Made by a program: the position numbers and the translations under genes
In this document: in pieces, positions 1-11,358 of the stretch
How positions within the stretch are numbered: position 1 is the stretch's first letter
Layout: every line of letters begins with the position of its first letter
Notes under the pieces: generated by a model
Told to the model about the DNA's origin: nothing
What the model saw: the letters and a program-made list of their open reading frames with translations, nothing else
Database searches by the model: none
Source: Haliclystus octoradiatus
Lineage: Eukaryota; Cnidaria; Staurozoa; Stauromedusae; Haliclystidae
Direction: 5' to 3'
Assembly: GCA_916610825.1 (NCBI GenBank)
Contig: OU744453.1
Span: forward strand, 845,001-909,000
DNA: 64,000 nt

Positions 1-784
1 TTTTACCTAAATTTCGTGATTTGCAAATACTGGTATAAGGAATTTTGTCTAAAGAAACACCTGAGTGAAGATTTGATAATGTTTTCCTGTTTACAAACCA
101 ATCAATGCGAGATCCCTTCAAAGAACAAAAAGCGAAGCTCCGTTTTCACAACCTCAAATCAACAGCTTATTTTGTATTTCTATTTTCAAACTTCAATTAC
201 ACTTGATATTTATGGAACTTCGATCGAGATGAAATAAACATCAGACCCATGGAATATATGAATTTCTACAGCAAAATTAATTAAGATAGTATTTTATTAT
301 TGATCAGTTTTGCCATTCCTTCGTGTATTTCTCTCTGTGGTTTGAGTATGTTTTGATAAAAATTTTAGACTGTTTCGCATGGTTTGATGTAATGTTTCAC
401 GGTCGTACATAATTACCATAGTTTTCATTATCCTTATTCAATTCGCATTGTTTCGCTTCTGTTTTCATGTTGTTTTTCAGAAATATCCATACATAATTAC
501 AAGGTTGCTACGGCTCAAATGAAATTATGAGGAATGCTATTGCTATGATGTTGATAAAAAGGCTGCGAGACTCCATTTTGAAAAAAGTTGAATGCAAAGG
601 CTGCCGGCCTGGTTTGACCCTTTAATGATCTCTGTAAATTCACATCGGTTGAACATCTCCATTTTGCACAGAAGGATCAATTATAAAGAACATTTTGATA
701 TTTAACAATGCAAAATAAACAAATGATTAATTGAGTTCATGTATAATACATTTAAAGCTGTGGCTCATTCGTTTGAAACTTTAC
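1..784 (-). other. CSTF1 intron (partial)
   Basis: AT-rich sequence left of the last visible CSTF1 exon. A GTAA donor precedes it on the minus strand at 784-781. I see no further WD40 exon and no recognisable repeat here. Confidence 0.6.
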
Positions 785-3700
785 CTTGAACGCACCATCT
801 TTACTAGCAGTAGCATATAAATGAGCAGACGGGCAATAGCGGACCTGAAAATGAAAAATGTAAATTTATAACGAAAGAAAACACTTGATACTCATCAGAA
901 AATAATCATCAAAGTATTGTTTATGAAGATAACATACAAGTCAATTGACATGTAACTTACTGATGTTAGAGGTCCAGTGTGTTGATCGTTAGGATTTGAA
1001 GAAACAAAACATTGCATCGTGGCAAAATCATAAAGACGAACTGAAATAAAGATAATCGTCATTTATCACATTCAATAATACAATCTACGCACACACAAAA
1101 ACTTATCTTACGTGAAAAATAAATTAAAAGTTTGTGATAAATTGAAAAGTTTTCATAGGGGAATTAAGAAGGTAATAATAAAGAATGCCTCATTGTTACC
1201 TGTTGGACTATCTGTTGCAACCAGGACGTAATCGCCAGACGGATGAAAAGAAACACTTCGGATTGCTTCAGTTTCTTGAATTGATTTGTAAGCTTTCTTG
1301 ACAGATGATTTGGAATAATCAAAAAATTTAACAAATTTATCATCACTTCCAGATACTAACACCGACAAATTTGGATGAAAATCCATGCAATTTATTGTCT
1401 AAAAATAATACAAATAAAAAATATTAAAGAGGAAAGGATCTAGATTGAGACAGACATGAGAATTCAAAACTTGAAAATAGTCTGCAATCTAGAATATCTT
1501 GATAAATTTCAATGGGAAATAGTGATAAATAGAGTTTCACAAGGGTAGAAAAAGTCTGAAAATTCTCATGTCTGTTGAAATGACCTCCAAATAAGGACCA
1601 ACTGCCATCAGTAGTCACTTCATCAGTTCCTGTAAGTTGTTACTCTGTATGAACATAAAAGAATGATCAATTGTGGTTCAAATCCCAAAGGTCAACTCAG
1701 TATTGACTCTATCTAAAATGTCAAATGAGTACTATCTAATGATGGCGAATGGAATGGTCCAACAGAAATCAGTTTGAAATTGATCTGCATACTTGCTTGC
1801 GATCATATAGAGTTCTGATGACAGGCCAACACTAAGATGCTGTCAGTGTTTGTTATAAGAGAATATCAGCTACATACTTGCTTGCGATCATATAGAGTTC
1901 TGATGACAGGCCAACACTAAGATGTTGGCAGTGTTTGTTATAAGAGAATATTAGTTACATACTTGCTTGCGATCATATAGAGTTCTGATGACAGGCCAAC
2001 ACTAAGATGTTGCCAGTGTTTGTTATAAGAGAATATTAGCTACATACTTGCTTGCGATCATATAGAGTTCTGATGACAGGCCAACACTAAGATGTTGCCA
2101 GTGTTTGTTATAAGAGAATATTAGCTACATACTTGCTTGCGATCATATAGAGTTCTGATGACAGGCCAACACTAAGATGTCGCCAGTGTTTGTTATAAGA
2201 GAATATTAGCTACATACTTGCTTGCGATCATATAGAGTTCTGATGACAGCCCAACACTAAGATGTTGCCAGTGTTTGTTATAAGAGAATATTAGCTACAT
2301 ACTTGCTTGCGATCATATAGAGTTCTGATGACAGGCCAACACTAAGATGTTGCCAGTGTTTGTTATAAGAGAATATTAGCTACATACTTGCTTGCGATCA
2401 TATAGAGTTCTGATGACAGGCCAACACTAAGATGTTGGCAGTGTTTGTTATAAGAGAATATTAGCTACATACTTGCTTGCGATCATATAGAGTTCTGATG
2501 ACAGGCCAACACTAAGATGTTGCCAGTGTTTGTTATAAGAGAATATTAGCTACATACTTGTTCGTGATCATATAGAGTTCTGATGACAGGGTGATTCTTC
2601 ATTCCAGAGCCTTCTTCACTTGCCATTTCAGCTTGTTTCTCTGCTTGACTTTGATTGGCTTTCGCAAGCATACGATCAACATCAATAATCTACATAAATA
2701 ATAAACAAAATATTTTTTTTATAAAACAAAACTAGCAAAAAGTCACTTGTGATTGGTCAAAATGGAAAGTGTTACACTCCCAACCAAGACTATTCTTAAT
2801 TTAGAACAATTGAGACCAACCAATTTATAAATAAACAACAAACAACAATGTTTTAATTAATTAGAATGTTTTAATAAACTAGAATATAATTAACAGCATA
2901 ACATAAATTCAACTAATTAAACTTATACTTAGAAATTGATTTTTAATTTGGAAATATGATTTTGAGTTTGTTGATAAGCATTAACGCTGGTATATTTAAC
3001 ATCTTGTTAAATTTAATAGCTAATCAAATATGAAAACACAAAGCAATATTGCGCAAAAGTTAAAAGAGTAATATTGGACTATAGAAGCAATCAGCAAGAT
3101 GGCAACCTTAGAAAGGACTTGGAGAGCGTCATAAATATAAAAAATAAGAACATGAAAATAGAGATGCACTGCCAAATATTCTGCAGAACTTTTAAAAGTT
3201 TTGGGAAAGTTTAAATTGGCTAGATGAGCATATTTACAGGTAATATCAAAACTTTACAAGCAAAAACAAGCCAACAAGGAAATGATATTCATTTTGTTTG
3301 TGTTGCCTGACAGTTTTCTATCAAACATCATCTACCCGTTTTCTAGTCATCATGAAGTTGACATTGAGTTCAGAATAACAAAGTTTAAACACAAAGTTGA
3401 ACACAGACCTCGCCACTAGAATTGGTTGAATCTAATGTAAGGGTTTGTTTGCTTCCGTAATATCTCTACTGGAGAAATGATTTTTGATTCTAATTTCCTA
3501 GATGTGGTTGAGAAACTGTTTGTATCTCTAAGACAATTAACCTGAACGGTTGACGGTTGCTCGACTTACTTTTATAGATGAGTCACTGGACCCAGTTGCG
3601 ACAAGTCGTCCTGAAATCAAATTCAATTTCAAATTACAAAAAAGAACATTAATCTAATTATTCTATAAAACCGAAATTAAAAAATATTTCAAGTGAATTA

Positions 3701-6700
3701 TATCAAAACATTTTAAAATGTGAATCAAAATTCTTAATTATTTTGTTGAGTAGAACAATAGAATAAGAATTTTTTCATAGGATTAATAGCTACCAATATA
3801 AATTCTCAATTTCTATAAGGGCTCAATCAACTGGTTTTATTTGATTTCATTCAATTTTTTATCAGTCAATTGACTCTCAGTTCAAATTTTTCTGCTTTGA
3901 TTTCAATTGTATAGAAATGACATTCCCTTCTGCTAGAAAATCTGGGGGCTAGGAAACTTAAGGGGAGGGGGTAACATATACATAACGAAACTTACTAAAT
4001 ATTTCCCCTCTGGTGCTCTGGTGCAGATGAATAGGGGGACATTGAGTGAAGTAGGAATGTGAGAGTTTGTATGGAAATTTGATAATAGAAATCAGTTTCA
4101 CGAGGCAATCTTTTAAAGCAAGGTGAAACTGTAAAATAGAAGAGGGGGGTATTAACCAAGTTTGATTGACTGAATGATTAATTTGGAAACATTTAAAATC
4201 CCAAAGATGTAGGTTTTAAAACAATCACAACTAACATAATACTAACTAAAAGGTACGTACCATCTGCGGTGAAGACGGCTGACGTGCATGGTGCCTTGTG
4301 TGCTGTAACATAATGCGTCTCGTATTGATTGGCTGGTGGGCTGGTACCATGATCTACAGTTTGAAAATTACGATAACAAAATAGAAACTAACAAATTACT
4401 TTTACTAAATAAGACACAGCTGTCATTTGTTTAATGAGTTTCTAGCACGGTAATTCTTGAAGAAAGTTTTGATATTAGACGTTGAACAATCCATTTCAAT
4501 AGATAATTTTTCTATGGCTGCAGCAGACGGAGAACTGTCGATTTGTTGCGCATATCTTTGCAGTTTAATCTTGACTTCGGCAGGAAATGAATATCGATTT
4601 GTATTTGGTTTCTTTTCTTTAGATTGTGATGCTTTCAACAACGCCACGGCATTTTGATATACTTCATTACGATCTGACAAAGGCTTTTGTAAGAACAATG
4701 CAATCTTTTCTAGATTACGTAACTTCTTTGCTGCTTTTCCTTTGCTAAAGCTACTATCGCATTGTCTGAGTAAGTCTGACAAATATCCTTGTGTTCTATC
4801 TAGTACACCAAATGCAAATATCTTTTGTGTGATTTCTTGGTTTGCAATCTCTATCATGACATTCTCTTTCAACCCAACGATATCAATTTCCACGTCAGTA
4901 TGTTGTTTATCATCATCATGAACTATTGGTTTGCCGTCAGGTATGACTACATCCTGAATTGAGACTGTTGCCTGTGGTTGATTTTCTACCTGCAGTTCTT
5001 GATTATGGTAGACTGGTAATGATGTTGTAGCCTCTTCTTGATTACATTCAATAACATCTTTACCATCTTGTATCGCATTATTCATTTGTTTATTGTCGTC
5101 AATACCATCAACCATGATTGGATGAAGTAGAGAATCTTGATTTGAATTTGAAAATGAGACATTAGTACCACAAATCAAGGGTAAATGGTCTGCCAAGCTG
5201 CCTGTTTCTCTGTTGTCTCTAGGCGAATAGATTTGAAGTGGTTGTACCATGGTTGACGCTTCTGATGAAACGAGACAGCCATCTTCCATTTTATTTTTAT
5301 CGTTGTCATTATTTTCTATTGTCAGACCATCTGTATCATTTGAAGTTGAGATAGACAAGTGAGAATCAAGATAGAATGAATCCCAACCGACTCTTTCGTC
5401 TGCATTTAGAGGTGCTTTTCGTAATTCCAACACACTGAGAAATTCTAATTGATCAGAATGCGAGCATGATTGCGTATATGACGGAGTGAAGAAGTCAGGT
5501 GATGTCAGTGATACCATACTTGCGTCATGACTTTGCATACCTATAGGATGAAGATGTAGCGCTTTGCAATCCTTGATTAAACATTATTATTATTAATATT
5601 TATTACAAACACCAACAGCTTAAATTAGCTAGTTACCAAACCGTAAAATAAGTTTCATAATTGTGGATCTGAATGCATGCTAAGGGGGTAGTTGTAACTG
5701 CAGTATTCAGCCAATAGTATAGAGTAGTAGTCTGTGAATTCCAACTGAGACTGAACTGAACGGATCCATTTTTCAGAGTCGGATTGAAAGGATTTTTTGA
5801 TAATATTAATAATAGAATGCTGATTGCTGAGTTAATTAACTTTTCAACTAATTGATTGAATAAAAAATTTCAGCCTTGATTACTACTATTTGGTCATTCA
5901 CAATGCATATTTATCCAGATCCAATTCAGAGAACACTTAGTGTGACGTAGTCACCTAATTATAAACATGTAAATACCAACTGCGATTATTGTGTAACTGC
6001 TAAAGTCATATGATCTTAATATAGTAATTGTAATGTATGTTGAAATATAGTGAGTTCTATTCAGACATAATGCAAGCGTGTTCTCTGTCTAGAACGACAC
6101 CACAAATTGGCGTCCCCGAGTGATTTCAGAAAATAATCACCATTTCATGTATATATCATTATCGCTATATGCAGTATGGATAAAAAATCGAACCTTAAAC
6201 TTAACTGATCCTGAACGCACCACAGCGTGGTTCACGGGATTGGGTGCTGTAAAGGACTTGGAAAAATTATATTTGGTTTATCTGGCCCAGCTCTTGGTGG
6301 TATGTGAGGTGGTATGCAACCCACAACTATTTTTATTATCTAATGAAGTTATGATACAGTGGCAATATAATAAGCCCACTCACTCTCGAAATTTAGTTGG
6401 TGTATGGTTTGGCAAAACATTTGATTGGACGTTTCAAAGTTTACTTAATAAACTATAATAGTACACGTAATAAACCTAATTGTTGACACATATCGATCAT
6501 CGATAGATAGCATTTGGTAGAAAGTCCATTTGGCTTGCAGTGGCTTGTAGCCCACTGGCCCACACATAACAATTTTATGGTTTAATTATGACACTGAAAG
6601 ACATGGTAGTGGCTGTATGCCCACTGGCCCTCATAACCACGCTCAGATGGTTAGAAATTAATTGGATTCGTCGGACACATTATATTTTGATAAAAGTTGT

Positions 6701-9700
6701 ATTTCCACTCCTTAAAGTTTGAGGGGAAATGTGTTATAGATAGAAAATGTCATTTTGGTGTGAATTTTGTATGTGTGTGAATGTCATGTGTTTGTTATAT
6801 TTTATAAGGTAAACACATGAATATTACGTCGTATTTCAAGAGAAATGAGACCGCCTAGCCGTTGCGGTTTTTAGAAAAGTTGTTGAATTGTTTTTACACT
6901 AGTTATGTATATAACAATAACAATAATTAATTACTTAAATCTTTAATATTAAGTATCGTAACTTATAACTATCAAATTCATAAACATAATTGACAATTCT
7001 GTTTTCTCTAAGAAGGGGGAAATGTGACGTAGTCACCTAATTATAAACGTAAATACCAACTGCGATTATTGTGTAACTGCTAAAGTCATATGATCTTAAT
7101 ATAGTAATTGTAATGTATGTTGAAATATAGTTAGTTCTATTCAGACATAATGCAAGCGTGTTCTCTGTCTAGAACGACACCACACTTAGAAAAGATTATC
7201 AACAACTTTTGATACTGCAATTATCAGGATCATTAGACTAATCAAAAATGCTTCAGTTGAAACAGGAAACTTTTTTCATATCAAAAGTTTCTGAATCAAT
7301 TATGATGTTGTGCAGGTAATGCCCACACACTTGAATCAAACTATGTATCTGCCATACTGCTAATTGTGTGATAGGCTATAGCTTACCGTCAGTTTCGTAT
7401 TCTAGATCCAGGCCATGCGTTGTAGTATCTTGGGCTGTAAGACCAGGAATATTGTCTAGCTCAGGTTGTATACCTAAAAAAGATAGAGAAAGGAAACATG
7501 GAAATTGTGGATCTCAGCCACGACCCTGCAGATTTAATCCAACAAATTTCATGGCAGATAGACCTCGATTGTCAATGCGCAGCGATATGTCACATCTGTT
7601 CATAAAGTAACTCGCGCTGGACCATTTTATCCATCATCAGAATATGGAACTCAGTTGATGTTTTAGATAAAGGCTTATTTAAGTATGATAAACCCTGAAG
7701 TCTCGTTGCTCTAGCCACATGAGCTAGTCCTCACCAAATAAAGTGAAGTAGGTATAAATCAGAGAGATATGAATGAGTGAGCAGACAGAGGATTACATGC
7801 GACTTAAAAGTATATTGTTTGTAGCGGTACATTATCAATATTCCACTAGCTGTGAGTCAATTTTTGACTTTCTTGGTACTGACCATCTCGTTCACTTTGT
7901 AATCCCAATTTCACAATCTGTAACAGTCTTGATGACGGTGATAATGGTGTTGTTTCCAAGCCAACACATTTGGCTAAATTGGCAGCAACAAGGTCTAAGC
8001 CATCATATCGCAATTGACTAAAATTGATTACAAAAAAGACAAATTAAATTCAAGCTTTCATTATTGTGAGAGTAAGCGGCCAAAATGCATTACATTTAAT
8101 TTAGTTATATGGTGATGTTGTCTCTCCAACACTCTTAGAAGCTACAAATCATTCACAATATCAACATCGCATTTCAAACTCATAGTGACAGCGGTCTGCA
8201 TTGGATTAGCATGAAGAAGAAAGAAAGCACCCAAACCTCTATAAACCTGTGGAAACATATATATATATATCTGGAACGTTGATGGCATTGATGAATGATG
8301 TGCGAACAAAGAATCAACCAGCACATGCACACAATTTATACAACAGTTACTAATCACATGACCATACAATGCACCAATCACAATACATCACTAATTATCA
8401 CATGACAATCTGACAATACACAAATCACGTGAATAACCTGCACAATTAGAGTCTGACAAAAGGTTCAGCCTTCTGGAATCCTCTGAGAGGCATTTCAACA
8501 TTTTCTTCTGAGTTTTTTGTTGTTGATGTTTGACCAAAAAATCATAAAATTATCAATTTTCTTCTAACTTTGATCTAATCGTCCAGAATCTAGAATTAAA
8601 ACCCTGTGCACAATGATGAATCAATACCTAAAATACAATATGTTATCATATGTTCAATACATCCTAAAGGCAAAACTTCACACAGATCTACAACTGAGAC
8701 CAGGAAAATGTGTAACCATAAACCATATCAATAACTAAATTCAACAGAAATATTCCCATTGATCTAGCTGACTATAGCTACAGCCTGGAATTTAAGAATT
8801 TATGCAAATTTGCAATTGCACAGGACAGACTGCATTCTTTGTAAATGCGCGTGGAAGAAAAAATCGATCGTAAAAATTGCGCGGTTTGACATGAAATGTC
8901 CACGAAAAAATTGCGGATGACGTCGTACAATATATGATGCAACGACGCTTTTTAATAACGTTTTTCAATAGTTTCATGTCTCAGTGTTTTGTAATTTTAT
9001 GTTCAGTTTGGAGTGGGAATTCTGTTATTCCATTTTAAAGTCGTGAGTAAACATGCACGAGATTTTGACAAATAAACTGCGGTGTAGAATTTGTTGTAGT
9101 TATGAATTGAAAATGATTTTCTAGCGTAGCAGGGAAAATTTTTTGAATCAGACATATTTTGGCTACATTTGTTTATTCTGGTGTTGTATTTCAATAATTA
9201 AACCTTCGTTGTCTGGTTTTAATGCAAACATGAAACAGATTGTGGCAAGCAATGTGCTGAATATATGTAAGATTGATGTTAGCCTTCAAAATGAAATACA
9301 TGACACACGAGCGAAGCGAGCCAAAATTTTTCAAGAAATCAGCCATCACAACTATGGCTTCTACTACTTTCATTGTATCTTATTTACAAACCTTGCAGCA
9401 ATAAACTGTAATGTATTATTATCAGAATAGTATTTATTCAATAAACTGTTTCTTCGTGATAAATAAGTCTCTCACCGATTGTTGAACACGAAACACGCAG
9501 TGCTCATTCAAGCGTTGCTCAAAATAAATGATGTGAGATATTCAGTTTCAAAAGCGTCGCTACTTTCACATGTCAATGACTTTCAATTTCTATTTGATGT
9601 TGACTTTTGAATTTGAGCGAGAGTTTGTTGACACGGTTTCCCTTTTACAGCATATTAAAGTTTAAACAAAAAATTACTACATTATTTATTATTTATTAAG

Positions 9701-11062
9701 TTGCAAAAAGCTGACATGAATTTTGCAATAAAATTGATTTGTTTACAAATATTTTGCGGATGACTGTTGTTTTAGTGTGAAATTATTGCGTGTTTTAACG
9801 TCATTTTGACCCGATTGCGCATTTGTGAAAAAAGTCGTCTCAAAACACGCAAGGAAGATCTTCCCCGATTCATATAAAGAAGGACGTGGATAGAGTCCCG
9901 GTAACCGGGTCTTTGGTTGAAAAAAGCAAGAGTCCCGGCAGTCAAATACGCATGCGCAGAGAGCGTTTCTGTCTTGAAAATATGAATATGTAACTAAAAC
10001 ATTCAATCTTCTTAAACTTTAAAGTTACATCATTTTATAAGTTTTAGAAGATATCAAATTCATTTGATTATAACATTGTGGCAAATAGGATATCTTGTGA
10101 AAATGATTCAACATTTGTCGCAGTATAGTATATGCTTGATTTAGCAGAAATGGGAAATTATTTGAACCGACGTAGCGTTTATAACGAACGATGGCCGACG
10201 GAACATTCAAGACATTCAACAAGTTAAAAATCAAATCTCACATTTTTAGACTGAAATTCTTATACTATATATTGCCTAAACACCATTGATCAACCATTTG
10301 TAATTGTTTTCTTTCAATAACATCAACAACAACATAGTTTCACGACCATGATAGCGGCGAGACTAGCCCTATACCACAGCAGGCAGCGCTGTTGTTTTCA
10401 TTTTGTTCCTCAAATAAAAATGTAGAGTACTTCGAAGAAAACAACTAAAGTAGTGCTTCTTCATATTTATCGTTATTATGCTGTTTATGCTTCTTATTAT
10501 TATTAGAAATTGATCAATGTCATTTAGTTTTCACGAAAGAATTTTCAATCCCATTACATCGAGAAGCCGTGACAGAAATGAAAATACGATATTGATGTTT
10601 CACGCTTTGACGATTGGCCTTGTGTAATCTCCCAGTTGAGGAAACATGTTTGGGTACAGGTGGACTGGCTGGACCAATAGCATGAAATCATTTTACCATG
10701 TTTCATAGATGTACAAGAGTAGAGTCTGCAGAGAGAATTGAGTCAGTTGAGTAGAGTCACAGACAGCCTGACTGCATTGTTTCGCGGATGATATTTTGTA
10801 TTTTAAAGAAGGGTTAGTACCAATTCAAGATAAAGCCGCGCACGACAAAAAATGCAATCAGGACAGACAGCGGACACACAGGACTGTGAGGTCAGGACAT
10901 ACAGTCAGACAGTCAGACAGAGACAGACAGAGATAGGAAGCTTAGGAATCAAGAAAAGTGTGAATCTTTGCGAATAATTGAGCACACGCAATTAAGTGAA
11001 ATTGATACATACCTGATCATTAATTTATATAAATTTTCTCGATTTTTGAGGGCCTCTGCCAT
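785..11062 (-). CDS. CSTF1: CSTF1 (CstF-50), 5' nine coding exons; gene runs off the left edge
   Basis: Cleavage stimulation factor subunit 1, a nuclear WD40 protein of the mRNA 3'-end cleavage complex. Coding exons in transcript order: 11062-11013, 8017-7884, 7473-7387, 4353-4261, 3610-3570, 2689-2558, 1398-1200, 1040-961, 844-785. All junctions are GT-AG with consistent phase and give 292 codons. The N-terminal dimerisation region starts MAEALKNRENLYKLMISQLR. WD repeats follow, with recognisable family blocks such as NQYETHYVTAHKAPC, NHPVIRTLYDHEQ, KFFDYSKSSVKKAYK, VSFHPSGDYVLVATDSPTG and VRLYDFATMQCFVSSNP. These align almost without gaps to vertebrate CSTF1. The last WD repeats are outside the window. 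A CUT-homeobox gene and an LTR element sit in the intron between 4354 and 7386, and the intron after exon 2689-2558 holds a tandem array. The gene is divergent from the UBX-domain gene. Confidence 0.96.
1673..1789 (+). repeat. SINE-A fragment
   Basis: Piece of the tRNA-derived SINE whose fullest copy is at 35636-35990. It has the B-box-like TGGTTCAAATCCC, then GGTCAACTCAG, TCAAATGAGTACTATCTAA and GGAATGGTCCA, then an internal deletion before TTGAAATTGATCTGCA. It abuts the first unit of the 85-bp tandem array, so the array and the insertion share a breakpoint. Confidence 0.7.
1790..2585 (-). repeat. 85-bp tandem array built from a CSTF1 exon end and its splice donor
   Basis: The word GATCATATAGAGTTCTGATG recurs exactly every 85 bp at 1801, 1886, 1971, 2056, 2141, 2226, 2311, 2396, 2481 and 2566. 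The copy at 2566 is the real 3' end of CSTF1 exon 2689-2558. The nine others are in the following intron. On the minus strand each carries the last codons of the exon (PVIRTLYD, then RKQ instead of HEQ) followed by the same donor, CAA|GTATGTA. The copies differ from one another by only a few bases, so the expansion is recent or homogenised. Confidence 0.93.
4423..5538 (-). CDS. Divergent single-CUT homeobox protein, intronless, nested in a CSTF1 intron
   Basis: Open frame of 371 codons on the CSTF1 strand, inside the intron between CSTF1 exons 7473-7387 and 4353-4261. Residues about 1-220 are low-complexity, Asp/Asn/Ser/Gln-rich and probably disordered. Residues about 225-300 look like a CUT domain: ITQKIFAFGVLDRTQGYLSD with LLRQ, then FLQKPLSDRNEV. 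CUT domains have the pattern FA..VL.RSQG.LSDLLR and a terminal WL..P..R. Residues 315-371 are homeodomain-like and end in a recognition helix NIKTFFKNYRAR, with Phe in place of the usual Trp, as in ONECUT and SATB classes. One CUT plus one homeodomain fits ONECUT or SATB/Compass, but divergence is high and the usual Arg-Arg of helix 3 is only partly kept. It is predicted to be a nuclear DNA-binding protein. A short 5' non-coding exon is possible, because CCTATAG precedes the start. Subclass uncertain. Confidence 0.8.
   Translation of the reverse strand: MQSHDASMVSLTSPDFFTPSYTQSCSHSDQLEFLSVLELRKAPLNADERVGWDSFYLDSHLSISTSNDTDGLTIENNDNDKNKMEDGCLVSSEASTMVQPLQIYSPRDNRETGSLADHLPLICGTNVSFSNSNQDSLLHPIMVDGIDDNKQMNNAIQDGKDVIECNQEEATTSLPVYHNQELQVENQPQATVSIQDVVIPDGKPIVHDDDKQHTDVEIDIVGLKENVMIEIANQEITQKIFAFGVLDRTQGYLSDLLRQCDSSFSKGKAAKKLRNLEKIALFLQKPLSDRNEVYQNAVALLKASQSKEKKPNTNRYSFPAEVKIKLQRYAQQIDSSPSAAAIEKLSIEMDCSTSNIKTFFKNYRARNSLNK
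5936..7189 (+). mobile_element. Non-autonomous LTR retrotransposon with intact target duplication
   Basis: Two near-identical LTRs, 5941-6104 and 7023-7184, begin TGTGACGTAGTCACC and end ACACCACA (TG...CA ends). They differ by a 2-bp indel and about one substitution. The 5-bp duplication CTTAG flanks them at 5936-5940 and 7185-7189. A tRNA primer-binding-site-like TGGCGTCCCCGAG starts at 6108, three bases inside the 5' LTR. A polypurine tract, AGAAGGGGGAAA, ends directly at the 3' LTR. The 918-bp interior has no gag, protease, reverse transcriptase or integrase that I can recognise. It holds only a 112-codon frame (6120-6458) of unknown nature. The element would need proteins supplied in trans. 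It lies in a CSTF1 intron in opposite orientation to the gene. Confidence 0.9.
7500..7610 (-). repeat. SINE-A fragment
   Basis: Minus-strand piece of the same SINE family as 35636-35990, with CGATTGTCAATGCGCAGCGAT and ATTTCATGGCAGATAG on the plus strand matching the body of the full copy in reverse complement. It ends about 27 bp from the acceptor of CSTF1 exon 7473-7387, so its sequence may supply part of that acceptor's branch-point region. Confidence 0.6.
8018..11012 (-). other. CSTF1 first intron, about 3 kb
   Basis: No exon or complete transposon recognised. It holds a short (AT)n run near 8257-8272, a CAGA/CAGT-rich stretch at 10880-10945, and several open frames of 60-95 codons without family resemblance or codon structure, treated as chance. 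Confidence 0.5.
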
Positions 11063-11358
11063 TTCATAAATAACTTGATTAAAATAATAGATTTCTTCAC
11101 GTGAGCGATTTGAAGCTAAAATCAATTCTAAAATGGCGGCAACAACCGATTTGTAAGCGAGGTAGTTCTGTCTCTATTTCGAGGAATTGTCATGGCAACA
11201 CAATTCAGAGTCAAAATGGCTACAGAAGAGTTATTTTTAAAAAGTTTTAACAGTAAGTCAGATATTTTGATTTTGAGACAATGCAGTTTTATCCTTCGTC
11301 TAATCGTATTTAAAGTGGATAGCTTAAAGATACCAAGCTTAAAAAATGGCAAAAAGGT
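11063..11358. promoter_or_regulatory. Bidirectional promoter between CSTF1 and the UBX-domain gene
   Basis: The CSTF1 start codon (11060-11062, minus) and the UBX-protein start codon (11359, plus) are 296 bp apart, head to head. The interval contains AAAATGGCGGCAAC near 11129-11142, which matches the YY1-type AANATGGCGGC core often found in housekeeping promoters. It also contains ATTGTCATGGCAAC at 11186-11199, an RFX X-box-like site. No TATA box is evident. Confidence 0.65.
11186..11199 (+). promoter_or_regulatory. X-box-like RFX site
   Basis: ATTGTCATGGCAAC fits the X-box pattern GTHNYY-AT-RRNAAC at 13 of 14 positions, differing only at the first base. X-boxes mark promoters of ciliary genes. 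Here the site is 160 bp upstream of a gene whose best family match, UBXN10, is a ciliary protein. Confidence 0.55.

Noticed and set aside
1790..2585. Regular repeats considered as a CRISPR array; likewise 48284-48914
   Set aside because: Units are contiguous, with no unique spacers. One array derives from an exon. The host is a eukaryotic genome.
6120..6458. 112-codon frame inside the LTR element considered as gag
   Set aside because: No zinc knuckle or other gag/pol motif. Begins 12 bases inside the PBS region. Recorded only as part of the element.
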